DNA of 64,000 nt from Thalassovita mediterranea (GTDB lineage: Bacteria; Pseudomonadota; Alphaproteobacteria; Rhodobacterales; Rhodobacteraceae): contig NZ_CYSF01000018.1 of NCBI RefSeq assembly GCF_001458435.1, positions 118,604 to 182,603 of the forward strand, written 5' to 3'. The position numbers and the translations under genes were made by a program. The notes beneath the pieces are model-generated. The model was given only the letters and a program-made list of their open reading frames with translations. It was not told where the DNA came from and searched no databases. Below are positions 56,869-64,000 of the stretch, in pieces (positions within the stretch are counted from its first letter, which is position 1; every line of letters starts with the position of its first letter).

Positions 56869-57435
56869 GTGGCAGATGACAACACTCCGCTGCTGATCAA
56901 GCGCTATGCCAGCCGCCGTCTTTATAATACGGAGACCAGCGATTATGTGACGCTGGAGGACATCGCCGGTTTCATCCGCGATGGCCGCGAGGTTCAGATC
57001 GTTGATCTGAAATCAGGGGATGACCTGACACGGCAGTATCTGCTTCAAATCATTGCTGAACATGAAAGCCGCGGTGAAAACATCCTGCCGGTGAATGTGC
57101 TAACCGATCTGGTCCGCACCTATAGCAGTCAGGCTGAATCGATGGTGCCGCAGTTCCTGCAGGCCTCTTTCGAGATGCTGCGCGATGGTCAGTCCAAGAT
57201 GATGGAAAACATGACCAAGGCCAGTCCGATGGCCAGCATGCCCGGCTTTGAAATGCTGCAAGCGCAGCAGGAAGCCTTTATGAAGGCGATGACGCAGGGC
57301 ATGGCTGGTGGTTGGGCAGGCGGTAGCACCGCACCCGAAGCACCCGCAGCCAAATCCGACGACGGCGAAGATCTGGATGAGATCAAAGCCCAGCTGGCGG
57401 ATCTGCAATCCAAGCTCAGCAAACTGGGTAAATAA
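56869..57435 (+). CDS. phaR: PHA synthesis repressor
   Basis: A 188-residue repressor that binds both PHA polymer and DNA, releasing phasin expression when granules form. The N-terminal DNA-binding/accumulation-regulator domain is IKRYASRRLYNTETSDYVTLEDI (given by its first and last motifs KRYASRRLYNT and YVTLEDI), followed by the PHB_acc domain (about 70-110) and a C-terminal helical tail with coiled coil. The start is GTG 56869 with GGGAGGACCTCC upstream. A LysR gene follows after 2 bases. Confidence 0.93.
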   Translation: MADDNTPLLIKRYASRRLYNTETSDYVTLEDIAGFIRDGREVQIVDLKSGDDLTRQYLLQIIAEHESRGENILPVNVLTDLVRTYSSQAESMVPQFLQASFEMLRDGQSKMMENMTKASPMASMPGFEMLQAQQEAFMKAMTQGMAGGWAGGSTAPEAPAAKSDDGEDLDEIKAQLADLQSKLSKLGK

Positions 57436-57437
57436 AC

Positions 57438-58403
57438 ATGGTCGACAGCCCCGGTCGTATCACGCTTTGGGGCGTCGAAGTTTTTGTCGCAACCGCCGAA
57501 GAGGGATCTATCTCGGCGGCAGCGCGCCGTTTGGGGGCCAGCCCCTCGGCGGTATCACAGCAGCTGACCAATCTGGAAAACGCCTTGGGCGCGACGTTGC
57601 TAAGCCGCAACGCGCGCCCTGTTGCGCTGACCCCGGCGGGGGATTTGTTTCGTCGGCGGGCCAGTGTGATGTTGAATGAGGCGGCGCTGGCACGGGCTGA
57701 ATTGGCGATGGCCGATATGGCGCAGCTGACGCGGTTCCGTTTAGGCATGATCGAAGATTTCGAAGCCGACGTCACACCCGCGCTTTTGACCCATCTGGCG
57801 GCGGAATTGCCGCAGTGCCAGTTCCAGCTGGACACAGGCGCCAGTCACACGTTGTTTGATCAGCTAGAAGCGCGGGCATTGGACGTGATCGTTGCCGCAG
57901 AGATGGGGGCCGAGACGGACTGGGTTGAGGTGCATCCGCTGCTGGAAGAGGGATTCGTGGTCGCCGCGCCTAAGGGGATGATTGACCACAGCGGTGATCT
58001 GGCGGCGCAGCTACAGGCGCGGCCTTTGGTGCAATATACAACGCGCCATCACATGGGCAGGCTGTTGGCCGCGCATCTGGCGCGGCAGAACCTGCAACTG
58101 GATCATCGGTTCGAATTGGACAGCTATCACGCCATTCTGGCGCTTGTTGCCGAAGGTGTCGGGTGGACCATCCTAACCCCGCTGGCGCTGCACCGCGCGC
58201 GGCGGTTTGCCCGCGATCTGGATGTGTTTGAACTGCCCTTTGCACCGCTGTCGCGGCGCATTTCGCTCTTTGCGCGGCGTGACAGCCTGCAGGATATGCC
58301 TGCGCAGGTCGCCGGTGCGATGCGCGACATTCTGCAACGTCAGATCATTGCGCCCAACGTGGCGGCGCATCCATTTATGCACGATGTGTTGGCCGCCATC
58401 TGA
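57438..58403 (+). CDS. LysR-family transcriptional regulator next to phaR
   Basis: A 321-residue LysR protein with HTH at about 14-70 (SISAAARRLGASPSAVSQQLTNLE) and an effector domain to about 305. It begins 2 bases after the phaR stop, so the two genes are probably co-transcribed. It may regulate carbon storage or nearby genes; no target is evident. An unusual point is that it is not divergent from any metabolic gene. Confidence 0.87.
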   Translation: MVDSPGRITLWGVEVFVATAEEGSISAAARRLGASPSAVSQQLTNLENALGATLLSRNARPVALTPAGDLFRRRASVMLNEAALARAELAMADMAQLTRFRLGMIEDFEADVTPALLTHLAAELPQCQFQLDTGASHTLFDQLEARALDVIVAAEMGAETDWVEVHPLLEEGFVVAAPKGMIDHSGDLAAQLQARPLVQYTTRHHMGRLLAAHLARQNLQLDHRFELDSYHAILALVAEGVGWTILTPLALHRARRFARDLDVFELPFAPLSRRISLFARRDSLQDMPAQVAGAMRDILQRQIIAPNVAAHPFMHDVLAAI

Positions 58404-58464
58404 CCCCACCGCCGCTGCGGGGGCGTAGGGGACAGATGAGTATTTTTAGAACATTGAAAGGGGC

Positions 58465-59685
58465 TTAGGCAGGCGCCATGGCCTTGGTGTTGCCGCGCAC
58501 GTCTTGGGCCGCTTTGATCAGGGCGTCTGCGATGACGTCAATCTCTGGCAGGGTCAGGCGGGCGGGCAGGCGGGCATCGCAGGCGCGCATCAACATGGCG
58601 CGGGTTTTGGGCAGGCTGGGCGCCTTGCCCAGAAATTCCCAGTTCCAGAAGGCGCGGGCGTTGTCAGTCGACAGGCCAAAGACCTGCACCTTTACGCCAC
58701 GCTTGGCTGACGCTTCTTGGAAGGCTTTCACCTCATCCTCTTCCATGCCGACCAGATTGAACTGGATCGAATCCGGCGCGCGTTCCTCTGGCGCCAGTTT
58801 TTCCGGAACGGTGATCCATGGTGACAATTCCAACTTATCTGCCAGATAGTCGTGGTTGCGGCGGCCATCGTTGACGCGACGCTGCAATTCACCGATTTGC
58901 GACCGCACCACAGCCGCTGACAGGTTGCCAAGGCGTAGGTTGTAAAGCGGCAGCTTGTTCTGCCAGCGGTCAAAGGCGGCCTGCAGCTCTGCCTCATCCT
59001 CGGGCGTGCGGGCCAGATGGGCCTTCCAGTTGTGTTCATAGGCGCCGGACATGATGGTGGCCTGTGCCAGAATATCCGCATCATCGGTGATCAGAATGCC
59101 ACCCTCGCCGGAATTCAGCATTTTGTAGCTTTGGAAGGAGAAACAGCCGATTTTGCCCAGCGTGCCGATGTTTTTGCCGTGCCATTTGGTGCCCAGCGAA
59201 TGCGCTGCATCCTCAACCACTGGCACGCCACGTGCGGCGGCCAGTTCCATGATTGCATCCATGTCGGACGTGTGGCCGCGCATGTGCGAAATCATCACCG
59301 CGTCAATGCTATCGTCCAGCTTGGCGGCGAAATCATCCATATCGATCCGGTAGTTATCGCCCACCTCGGCCAGCACAGGCACGCAGTCTGCATGCACAAT
59401 CGACGACGGCACAGCCGCAAAGGTAAAGGCGGGGATCAGCACCCGTGCGCCGGGTTTCAGGCCCAGCGCCTTCAACGACAGGAACAGCGCAGCTGAGCAA
59501 GAGGAGACGGCTAGCGCGTATTTAGCCCCCAAAGCATCGGCAAAATCGCGTTCCAGCAGCGACACAGGGGCGTCTTTGCCCGCCGTGTAGCGAAACAGAT
59601 CGCCCGAGTTCAGCAGCCGCTCGATCTCGGCGCGGGCGGTTTCGGGAATGGGTTCTGCGTCGTAGACGTTTGGGGGCAAAGTCAT
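58465..59685 (-). CDS. DegT/DnrJ/EryC1-family aminotransferase
   Basis: A 406-residue PLP enzyme of the sugar aminotransferase family. The PLP Lys is in SFQSYKMLNSGEGG, the phosphate-binding start is AVSSCSAALFLSLKALGL, and EDAAHSLGTKWHGK is a family motif. Such enzymes put an amino group on nucleotide keto-sugars, but no polysaccharide or sugar nucleotide genes are near. ATG 59685 has GAAG and AGGAAAG upstream; other starts lie at 59712 and 59748. Confidence 0.88.
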   Translation of the reverse strand: MTLPPNVYDAEPIPETARAEIERLLNSGDLFRYTAGKDAPVSLLERDFADALGAKYALAVSSCSAALFLSLKALGLKPGARVLIPAFTFAAVPSSIVHADCVPVLAEVGDNYRIDMDDFAAKLDDSIDAVMISHMRGHTSDMDAIMELAAARGVPVVEDAAHSLGTKWHGKNIGTLGKIGCFSFQSYKMLNSGEGGILITDDADILAQATIMSGAYEHNWKAHLARTPEDEAELQAAFDRWQNKLPLYNLRLGNLSAAVVRSQIGELQRRVNDGRRNHDYLADKLELSPWITVPEKLAPEERAPDSIQFNLVGMEEDEVKAFQEASAKRGVKVQVFGLSTDNARAFWNWEFLGKAPSLPKTRAMLMRACDARLPARLTLPEIDVIADALIKAAQDVRGNTKAMAPA

Positions 59686-59824
59686 CAGATCTTCGGCTTT
59701 CCTGAAATTCATCTTTGGGAAAGCTAAAACAAACCGGATCGAATGCAAAATGAAATAATCACGACACCTGCCGCGGCATGGTGTCCGCGCCGCGCGTCAG
59801 CTGTCCAAAGCAGGTAAGAATGGG

Positions 59825-60274
59825 TTACAAAACGTCCAGAGAGGCCTTCACCCGATCCATGACAACAGCGGTCTTGAAGCGGCTGATGTTTGATTCATCA
59901 AAGAAGTGTGCCTGGGTGAACGCTTCGTATTCCTTGATGTCTTGCACCGTCAGGATCAGCAGAAAATCCGCTTCGCCGGTGGTGTAGTAACACTGCTGCA
60001 CACAGGGCGCATCGCGCATTTTGCGTTTGAATTCATCCAGATGGGCACGGCTTTCGCGTTCAAGGATGACCTCGACAATTATGGTCATGTCGCGGCCCAA
60101 TTTGGATGGGGACAGCACGGCGATTTCGCGTTCAATGGCGCCGGTTTCGCGTAGCTTCTTCAGCCGTTTTTGCACGGCAGGGGGGGATAGGCCGACGTCC
60201 TGACTGATCGCTTCCGCCGTGAGGCGTGCGTTGCGTTGCATCAGGCGCAGGATATCCAAGTCTTTGCTGTCCAT
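59825..60274 (-). CDS. Lrp/AsnC-family transcriptional regulator
   Basis: A 149-residue regulator with an HTH at about 4-62 (DLDILRLMQRNARLTAEAISQ, LSPPAVQKRLKKL) and a RAM ligand-binding domain at about 68-148. It is divergent from the lyase-hydrolase-racemase operon at 60422, whose control by an amino acid effector is likely. ATG 60274. Confidence 0.92.
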   Translation of the reverse strand: MDSKDLDILRLMQRNARLTAEAISQDVGLSPPAVQKRLKKLRETGAIEREIAVLSPSKLGRDMTIIVEVILERESRAHLDEFKRKMRDAPCVQQCYYTTGEADFLLILTVQDIKEYEAFTQAHFFDESNISRFKTAVVMDRVKASLDVL

Positions 60275-60421
60275 GTTCCGAAATTGATCGCCAAATTAGA
60301 TATTGGCAATAAATTTCTTACCCGCGCGCGCGATCAATTATCACTGTCTTCGTCTTTGTGGTCCTAAAGTGGGCGGAACAGACCCGCAAGACGGCCAAGA
60401 GACTGGCCGGGAGGAGTATTC
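60275..60421. promoter_or_regulatory. Divergent promoter region between AsnC regulator and lyase operon
   Basis: 147 AT-rich bases, with AATTGATCGCCAAATTAG and a similar CGATCAATTATCACTG on the other side (60285-60345), a partial inverted repeat of GATCAATT-like arms as expected for an Lrp-type operator. Confidence 0.45.
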
Positions 60422-61633
60422 ATGCAAACCCAGTTCATCAGTGTTTTTGCCGCAGCCAATATTCAACACGTTGCTGGTGCCCCCCATGCGGGGCGCGCGG
60501 CGTTTGAGGTGCTGTCTGAACAGGATTTCGATCGCGCGGTGGGGGAAATCACCTCTTGGCAGGGGTACGCGGCGACGCCGTTGGTTTCACTTGCGGGGCT
60601 AGCGGATCAAATCGGTGTCGGCCGGATTGATTACAAACACGAAGGGCCGCGCTTTGGGTTGGGCAGCTTCAAGGCATTGGGCGGCGCCTATGCTGCGATG
60701 CGTGTTCTGCAGCGTGAACTGACCGCACGGTTGGGACACGAGGTCAGCCTAAGTGATATTCGCGATGGCCGTTACAGCGCCGAATGCGCGCAGATCACGC
60801 TGGTGTCGGCCACCGATGGCAATCACGGCAGGTCACTGGCCTGGGGCTGTCAGCGTGTGGGTGCCCCCTGTCGGATCTATATCCATGCCGAGGTCAGCGA
60901 AGGCCGGGCCGAGGCTATGCGCGCCCTTGGCGCCGATGTGGTGCGTATTTCGGGGGATTACGATGCCTCGGTCGATCTGGCGAAATCCGAGGCAGCGGCA
61001 AACGGTTGGTTTGTGGTCTCTGACACCTCATGGCCGGGCTATAGCGAACCGCCCCGTGACGTGATGGCAGGCTACGGCGTTATGACGCGCGAGGCCTGTG
61101 ATGCAATGGCCAAACCGCCCACCCATGTGTTCCTGCAAGGCGGGGTCGGGGGGCTGGCGGCGTCGGTCGCTGCGGCCTTGCGGCAGTATTACGGCGCTGA
61201 TGCCCCGCGGGTGATCATCGTAGAGCCCGAGCTGGCCGCCTGCCTTTATGAAAGCGCACAGTCTGGCACAGCCACTACCGTCGCCATTGCCGAGGAAACG
61301 ATCATGGCGGGCCTATCCTGCGGTGAACCGTCGGAAATGGCGTGGCAGATCCTGCACGAAGAGGCGGCAGATTTCCTGACCATCCCCGATAGCATCGTGG
61401 CCCCCACGGTGCGTCTGTTGGCGCGACGCTACACCGGTGATCCGCTGGTAGAGGCGGGCGAAAGCGCGGTTGCAGGTCTGGCCGCCCTAATCGCGGCCCG
61501 CCAGTCGCCGGACCTGTCGCAGGCGCTGGGATTGGACGGTGCATCGCGGGTGTTGCTGATCGGATCCGAAGGGGTGACAGACCCCGACATTTTCGCCGCC
61601 ATCATGGCTGAGGCAGAGGCCGAACATGTCTGA
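60422..61633 (+). CDS. dpaL: Diaminopropionate ammonia-lyase-like PLP enzyme
   Basis: A 403-residue fold-type II PLP enzyme resembling diaminopropionate ammonia-lyase (YgeX), which degrades 2,3-diaminopropionate to pyruvate and ammonia. The PLP Lys84 is in FGLGSFKALGGAYA, the Asn loop is SATDGNHGRSLAWG, the glycine-rich phosphate loop is QGGVGGLAAS, and the C-terminal GSEGVTDPD fits the family. The real substrate may differ, as the neighbours suggest a pathway other than plain amino acid use. It overlaps the next gene by 8 bases (ATGTCTGA). Confidence 0.83.
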   Translation: MQTQFISVFAAANIQHVAGAPHAGRAAFEVLSEQDFDRAVGEITSWQGYAATPLVSLAGLADQIGVGRIDYKHEGPRFGLGSFKALGGAYAAMRVLQRELTARLGHEVSLSDIRDGRYSAECAQITLVSATDGNHGRSLAWGCQRVGAPCRIYIHAEVSEGRAEAMRALGADVVRISGDYDASVDLAKSEAAANGWFVVSDTSWPGYSEPPRDVMAGYGVMTREACDAMAKPPTHVFLQGGVGGLAASVAAALRQYYGADAPRVIIVEPELAACLYESAQSGTATTVAIAEETIMAGLSCGEPSEMAWQILHEEAADFLTIPDSIVAPTVRLLARRYTGDPLVEAGESAVAGLAALIAARQSPDLSQALGLDGASRVLLIGSEGVTDPDIFAAIMAEAEAEHV

Positions 61634-62804
61634 CGCGGCAGGTGCCACGCCCCAGCGCGGATTTGAGGCGGCGGAGTTTGCCGCCCGTTTAGCACGTGCG
61701 CAGGCCCTGATGGCTGCAGAGGGCATCGCGGGCCTTTTGCTGATGACAGAGGCCGAGGTGCGCTATTTCAGCGGTTTTCACACCCTGTTCTGGCAAAGTC
61801 CGACGCGGCCTTGGTTCTTGTTCGTTCCGGCTGAGGGTAAACCAATTGCCGTGATCCCCGAAATTGGCGCGGCCCTGATGCGGCAAACTTGGGTAGAAGA
61901 TATTCGCACATGGTCCGCCCCCGCGCCGCAGGATGACGGGATCAGCCTGTTGCAGGATTTGTTGTCGTCTTATGCGGCGCAAGGCGCGCAGATCGGGGTG
62001 ATGAAGGGGCATGAAACCGCGCTACGCATGCCGCTTGGGGACTATGAACGGTTGATCGCCAGCCTGCCGGGGCTTCGGCTGTGTGATGCCACCTCGTTGG
62101 TGCGCAGTCTGCGCATGGTCAAGTCAGAGGCAGAGATCGCCAAACTGTCCCACATCTGCGCCATTGGATCGCGCAGCTTTGCTGCCGTGCCTGACATCGC
62201 CCACGAAGGCCAGCCGCTGGAGGATCTGTTTCGTGCGTTTCGCCGCGAAGCACTGGCGCAGGGCGCGGATGATGTGCCCTATCTGGTCGGCGGCGCGGAT
62301 CAGGGGGGCTATCATGATGTGATCTCTCCTCCGTCACGTAGACCGCTGCGGGCGGGTGATGTCGTCATGCTGGACACAGGCGCCACGTGGGATGGTTATT
62401 TTTGTGACTTTGATCGCAATTTCGCCATTGGCAGCGCCGATGATCTGTCACGCCGCGCCTACGACACCCTATGGCGCGCAACAGAGGCGGGGATCGACGC
62501 TGCGCGTCCCGGCGCAACCTGTCGCGGGGTGTTTGACGCGATGCGGGCGGTGATTGCAGACATGGACGATCAAGGTGGCGACGTGGGCCGGTTGGGGCAT
62601 GGGCTGGGCACGCAGTTGACCGAATGGCCGTCCTTTGCGGGGTTTGACGAAACCGTTCTGGAAGCAGGGATGGTGCTGACGCTGGAACCCTCGCTGGGCT
62701 ACGGGGCAGGGCGGATCATGGTGCATGAGGAAAACATCGTCCTGCGTGCCGATGGTGCGCATCTGTTGACAGAGCGCGCCGCGCCGGAACTGCCGGTAAT
62801 CTGA
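61626..62804 (+). CDS. M24-family (Xaa-Pro peptidase-like) hydrolase
   Basis: A 392-residue pita-bread-fold metalloenzyme. The five metal ligands are visible: Asp in MLDTGATWDG and in FCDFDRNF, His in GHGLGTQL, Glu in TLEPSLGYG and Glu in VHEENIVL. It has the N-terminal creatinase-like domain (about 20-150). Such proteins hydrolyse Xaa-Pro peptides, creatine or ectoine (DoeA/EutD). The sequence does not clearly match DoeA. It is translationally coupled to the lyase. Confidence 0.87.
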   Translation: MSDAAGATPQRGFEAAEFAARLARAQALMAAEGIAGLLLMTEAEVRYFSGFHTLFWQSPTRPWFLFVPAEGKPIAVIPEIGAALMRQTWVEDIRTWSAPAPQDDGISLLQDLLSSYAAQGAQIGVMKGHETALRMPLGDYERLIASLPGLRLCDATSLVRSLRMVKSEAEIAKLSHICAIGSRSFAAVPDIAHEGQPLEDLFRAFRREALAQGADDVPYLVGGADQGGYHDVISPPSRRPLRAGDVVMLDTGATWDGYFCDFDRNFAIGSADDLSRRAYDTLWRATEAGIDAARPGATCRGVFDAMRAVIADMDDQGGDVGRLGHGLGTQLTEWPSFAGFDETVLEAGMVLTLEPSLGYGAGRIMVHEENIVLRADGAHLLTERAAPELPVI

Positions 62805-62815
62805 AAGGAGGGCGG

Positions 62816-63595
62816 ATGAAGCTGGATTTTGAAACCGATGGCGGGATCGGCAACCGCGCCAATCTGGGGGTGATCGTTCTGGAAACGGACGAAACGCTGG
62901 AATGGGAGTTTGCCCGCATGATCGCCCATGAGGATGTCGCGCTTTATCATAGCCGCATTCCGATGGTGGCCGAAATTCAGCCAGACACACTGGCCCGTAT
63001 GGAAACGGATTTGCCTGCGGCAACACGGCTGCTGCCGCCCACGCTTGACTTTGATGTGATCGGATATGGCTGCACCTCTGCTGCCACGGTGATTGGATCC
63101 GACCGTGTGGCGGCGCGGGTGCAACAGGTGTTTCCCCGCGCGCGCGTCACCGATCCACTGGCGGCCATTATCGCCGCAACCCGCAGCCTTGGCGCTGCCC
63201 GTATCGGTTTTTTGACCCCTTACGTGCCCGAGGTGTCGCAGCGCATGCGGCAGAAGCTGCAGGATGCGGGGCTGGAAATTGCCAGCTTCGGATCGTTCGA
63301 AGAGAGCAATGACCACACCGTTGCCCGCATCACCGAGGCATCGATTGCACAGGCGGTGCGCGCCGTTGCGAATGCCGCGGCCAGTGATGGGTCGTGTGAT
63401 GCCGTGGTCATCTCCTGCACCAACTTGCGCTGCCTGCAGATCATTCCCGAGATCGAGGCCGAGATTGGCGTACCGGTGCTATCCAGCAACACTGCACTGG
63501 CCTGGCACATGCAGCGCCTGGCGGGGATTAATGAGCGTAAGCCGCAGTTTGGTCGTTTGTTTTGCTCCCCGCTATGCCCCAAGATGACGCCTTAG
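62816..63595 (+). CDS. Asp/Glu racemase superfamily protein, EutA/maleate isomerase-like
   Basis: A 259-residue protein with two Cys at the positions of the catalytic pair: Cys86 in GYGCTSA and Cys201 in VISCTNLRC. The family includes maleate isomerase, arylmalonate decarboxylase and EutA of ectoine use. The AAAGGAGGGCGG before the ATG is strong. It is the last gene of the AsnC-linked operon, 11 bases after the M24 gene. Confidence 0.87.
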   Translation: MKLDFETDGGIGNRANLGVIVLETDETLEWEFARMIAHEDVALYHSRIPMVAEIQPDTLARMETDLPAATRLLPPTLDFDVIGYGCTSAATVIGSDRVAARVQQVFPRARVTDPLAAIIAATRSLGAARIGFLTPYVPEVSQRMRQKLQDAGLEIASFGSFEESNDHTVARITEASIAQAVRAVANAAASDGSCDAVVISCTNLRCLQIIPEIEAEIGVPVLSSNTALAWHMQRLAGINERKPQFGRLFCSPLCPKMTP

Positions 63596-64000
63596 CCAGC
63601 GGCGGCACTGCGACAAAGGAAATCAGTTCACCGTTCTTCTGCGATTCGGCGACAAAAGTAGAAGGCCGAGACTTTTACCGAAGGTGAAAGGGGCCGGCAG
63701 GGTCTACCGCTCCTAGAGAAAGCCAAAAGCTGAGGCGTTTCTAGTGTGTTACTTTGGGAAGGGGTGCCCCGGGGGCTGCTGGGTATGACCCTTCTGTTCC
63801 CGTTACAGGCACCGCATCAGCTTAAAACCTCAGCTAAACAACGGTTATCGACCCCAGAGATAAACCGTCAAGAGGCACCTCTTGTTCTACGGTATGTTCT
63901 ACGGTGTCTGTAAGCCCATGGGACGAGCTGTCGGGGTCGATAAGGACAGCTTGCGACCTTGACTGTATCGGACTGGATATTGCGTTCCAGTGCTCTCTCA
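63596..64000. ncRNA. Gene-less, heavily self-complementary stretch; candidate structured RNA
   Basis: No reading frame is supported in these 405 bases. Inverted repeats seen: a CTTTTACC/GGTGAAAG hairpin (63671-63689), AGCTGAGG/CCTCAGCT (63728-63735/63828-63835), TTATCGACCCC/GGGGTCGATAA (63845-63855/63933-63943) enclosing ACCGT/ACGGT (63864-63868/63889-63893), which encloses CAAGAG/CTCTTG (63869-63874/63879-63884). A 12-bp near-perfect tandem repeat lies at 63883-63906. It does not match tRNA, tmRNA, RNase P or SRP RNA patterns I know. It may be a structured RNA or decayed DNA at an island edge; the strand is not determined. Confidence 0.4.

Noticed and set aside
63596..64000. tmRNA, RNase P RNA or SRP RNA at the window end
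   Set aside because: Diagnostic segments of these RNAs (tmRNA tag sequence, RNase P GAGGAAAGTCC core, SRP GGAAGG loop in its usual setting) are not present.

Overview
The window is high-GC chromosomal DNA from an alphaproteobacterium, almost certainly of the Rhodobacterales (Roseobacter group). This is inferred from the combination of an OpuA/ProU-type betaine ABC importer next to carnitine and butyrobetaine catabolism genes, a DddD-like DMSP locus, a complete polyhydroxyalkanoate (PHA) cluster, ThyX, SdhE, PPK2 and protein sequences typical of that group. No rRNA, tRNA, CRISPR array or insertion sequence was recognised. Genes are densely packed, mostly in short operons closed by strong GC-rich hairpin terminators.

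Region by region. 1-9634: a quaternary-amine locus with the end of a ProW permease, ProV ATPase, a GlxA/CdhR-type regulator on the opposite strand, then acyl-CoA dehydrogenase, ADP-forming acyl-CoA ligase, CaiD-like hydratase, a BKACE (dehydrocarnitine-cleaving) enzyme, a small lipoprotein and a carnitine dehydrogenase-thioesterase fusion. Together these could take gamma-butyrobetaine or crotonobetaine to L-carnitine and on to glycine betaine and acetoacetate. 9677-14969: peptidase T, an ExbB-ExbD-ExbD-TonB operon (the second ExbD has Asn where the proton-relay Asp belongs) and an M20 amidohydrolase. 14948-20083: two LysR regulators flanking a damaged locus in which a GcvT/DmdA-family gene and a DddD-like CoA-transferase gene are both truncated at one head-on junction near 16312, next to an intact GMC oxidoreductase. 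20084-25033: class Ib ribonucleotide reductase nrdHIEF with a structured leader, then a DUF1284 gene. 25106-28898: parE with an AT-richer membrane-protein gene translationally coupled to its end, and ppk2. 28952-38032: a hybrid histidine kinase, a MATE exporter, an aspartate aminotransferase, XRE and MarR regulators, sdhE and a glyoxalase.

38111-40451 encodes a Slam-type outer-membrane barrel directly behind a TbpB-like surface lipoprotein, its probable cargo. 40677-44024 holds thyX, a ribosome hibernation factor, a cold-shock protein, an ArsC/Spx-like protein and small proteins. 44105-46831 is a bufferin (copper-buffering RiPP) operon bufA-bufB-bufC-DoxX, with a terminator and a second hairpin between the precursor and the modifying enzymes. 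47050-52691 has thrS, a branched-chain aminotransferase, two alpha/beta hydrolases and a VOC protein. 52772-58403 is the PHA cluster phaZ / phaC-phaP-phaR plus a LysR gene, with palindromes that look like PhaR operators. 58465-63595 has a DegT aminotransferase and an AsnC-controlled operon of a diaminopropionate-ammonia-lyase-like enzyme, an M24 hydrolase and a EutA-like racemase. The last 400 bases have no gene but many nested inverted repeats, and may be a structured RNA or the edge of an island.

The strongest candidates for a closer look are the bufferin operon and its internal terminator, the broken DddD/GcvT junction, the Asp/Asn ExbD pair, the Slam-lipoprotein pair, the uncharacterised lyase-hydrolase-racemase operon and the structured sequence at the window end.
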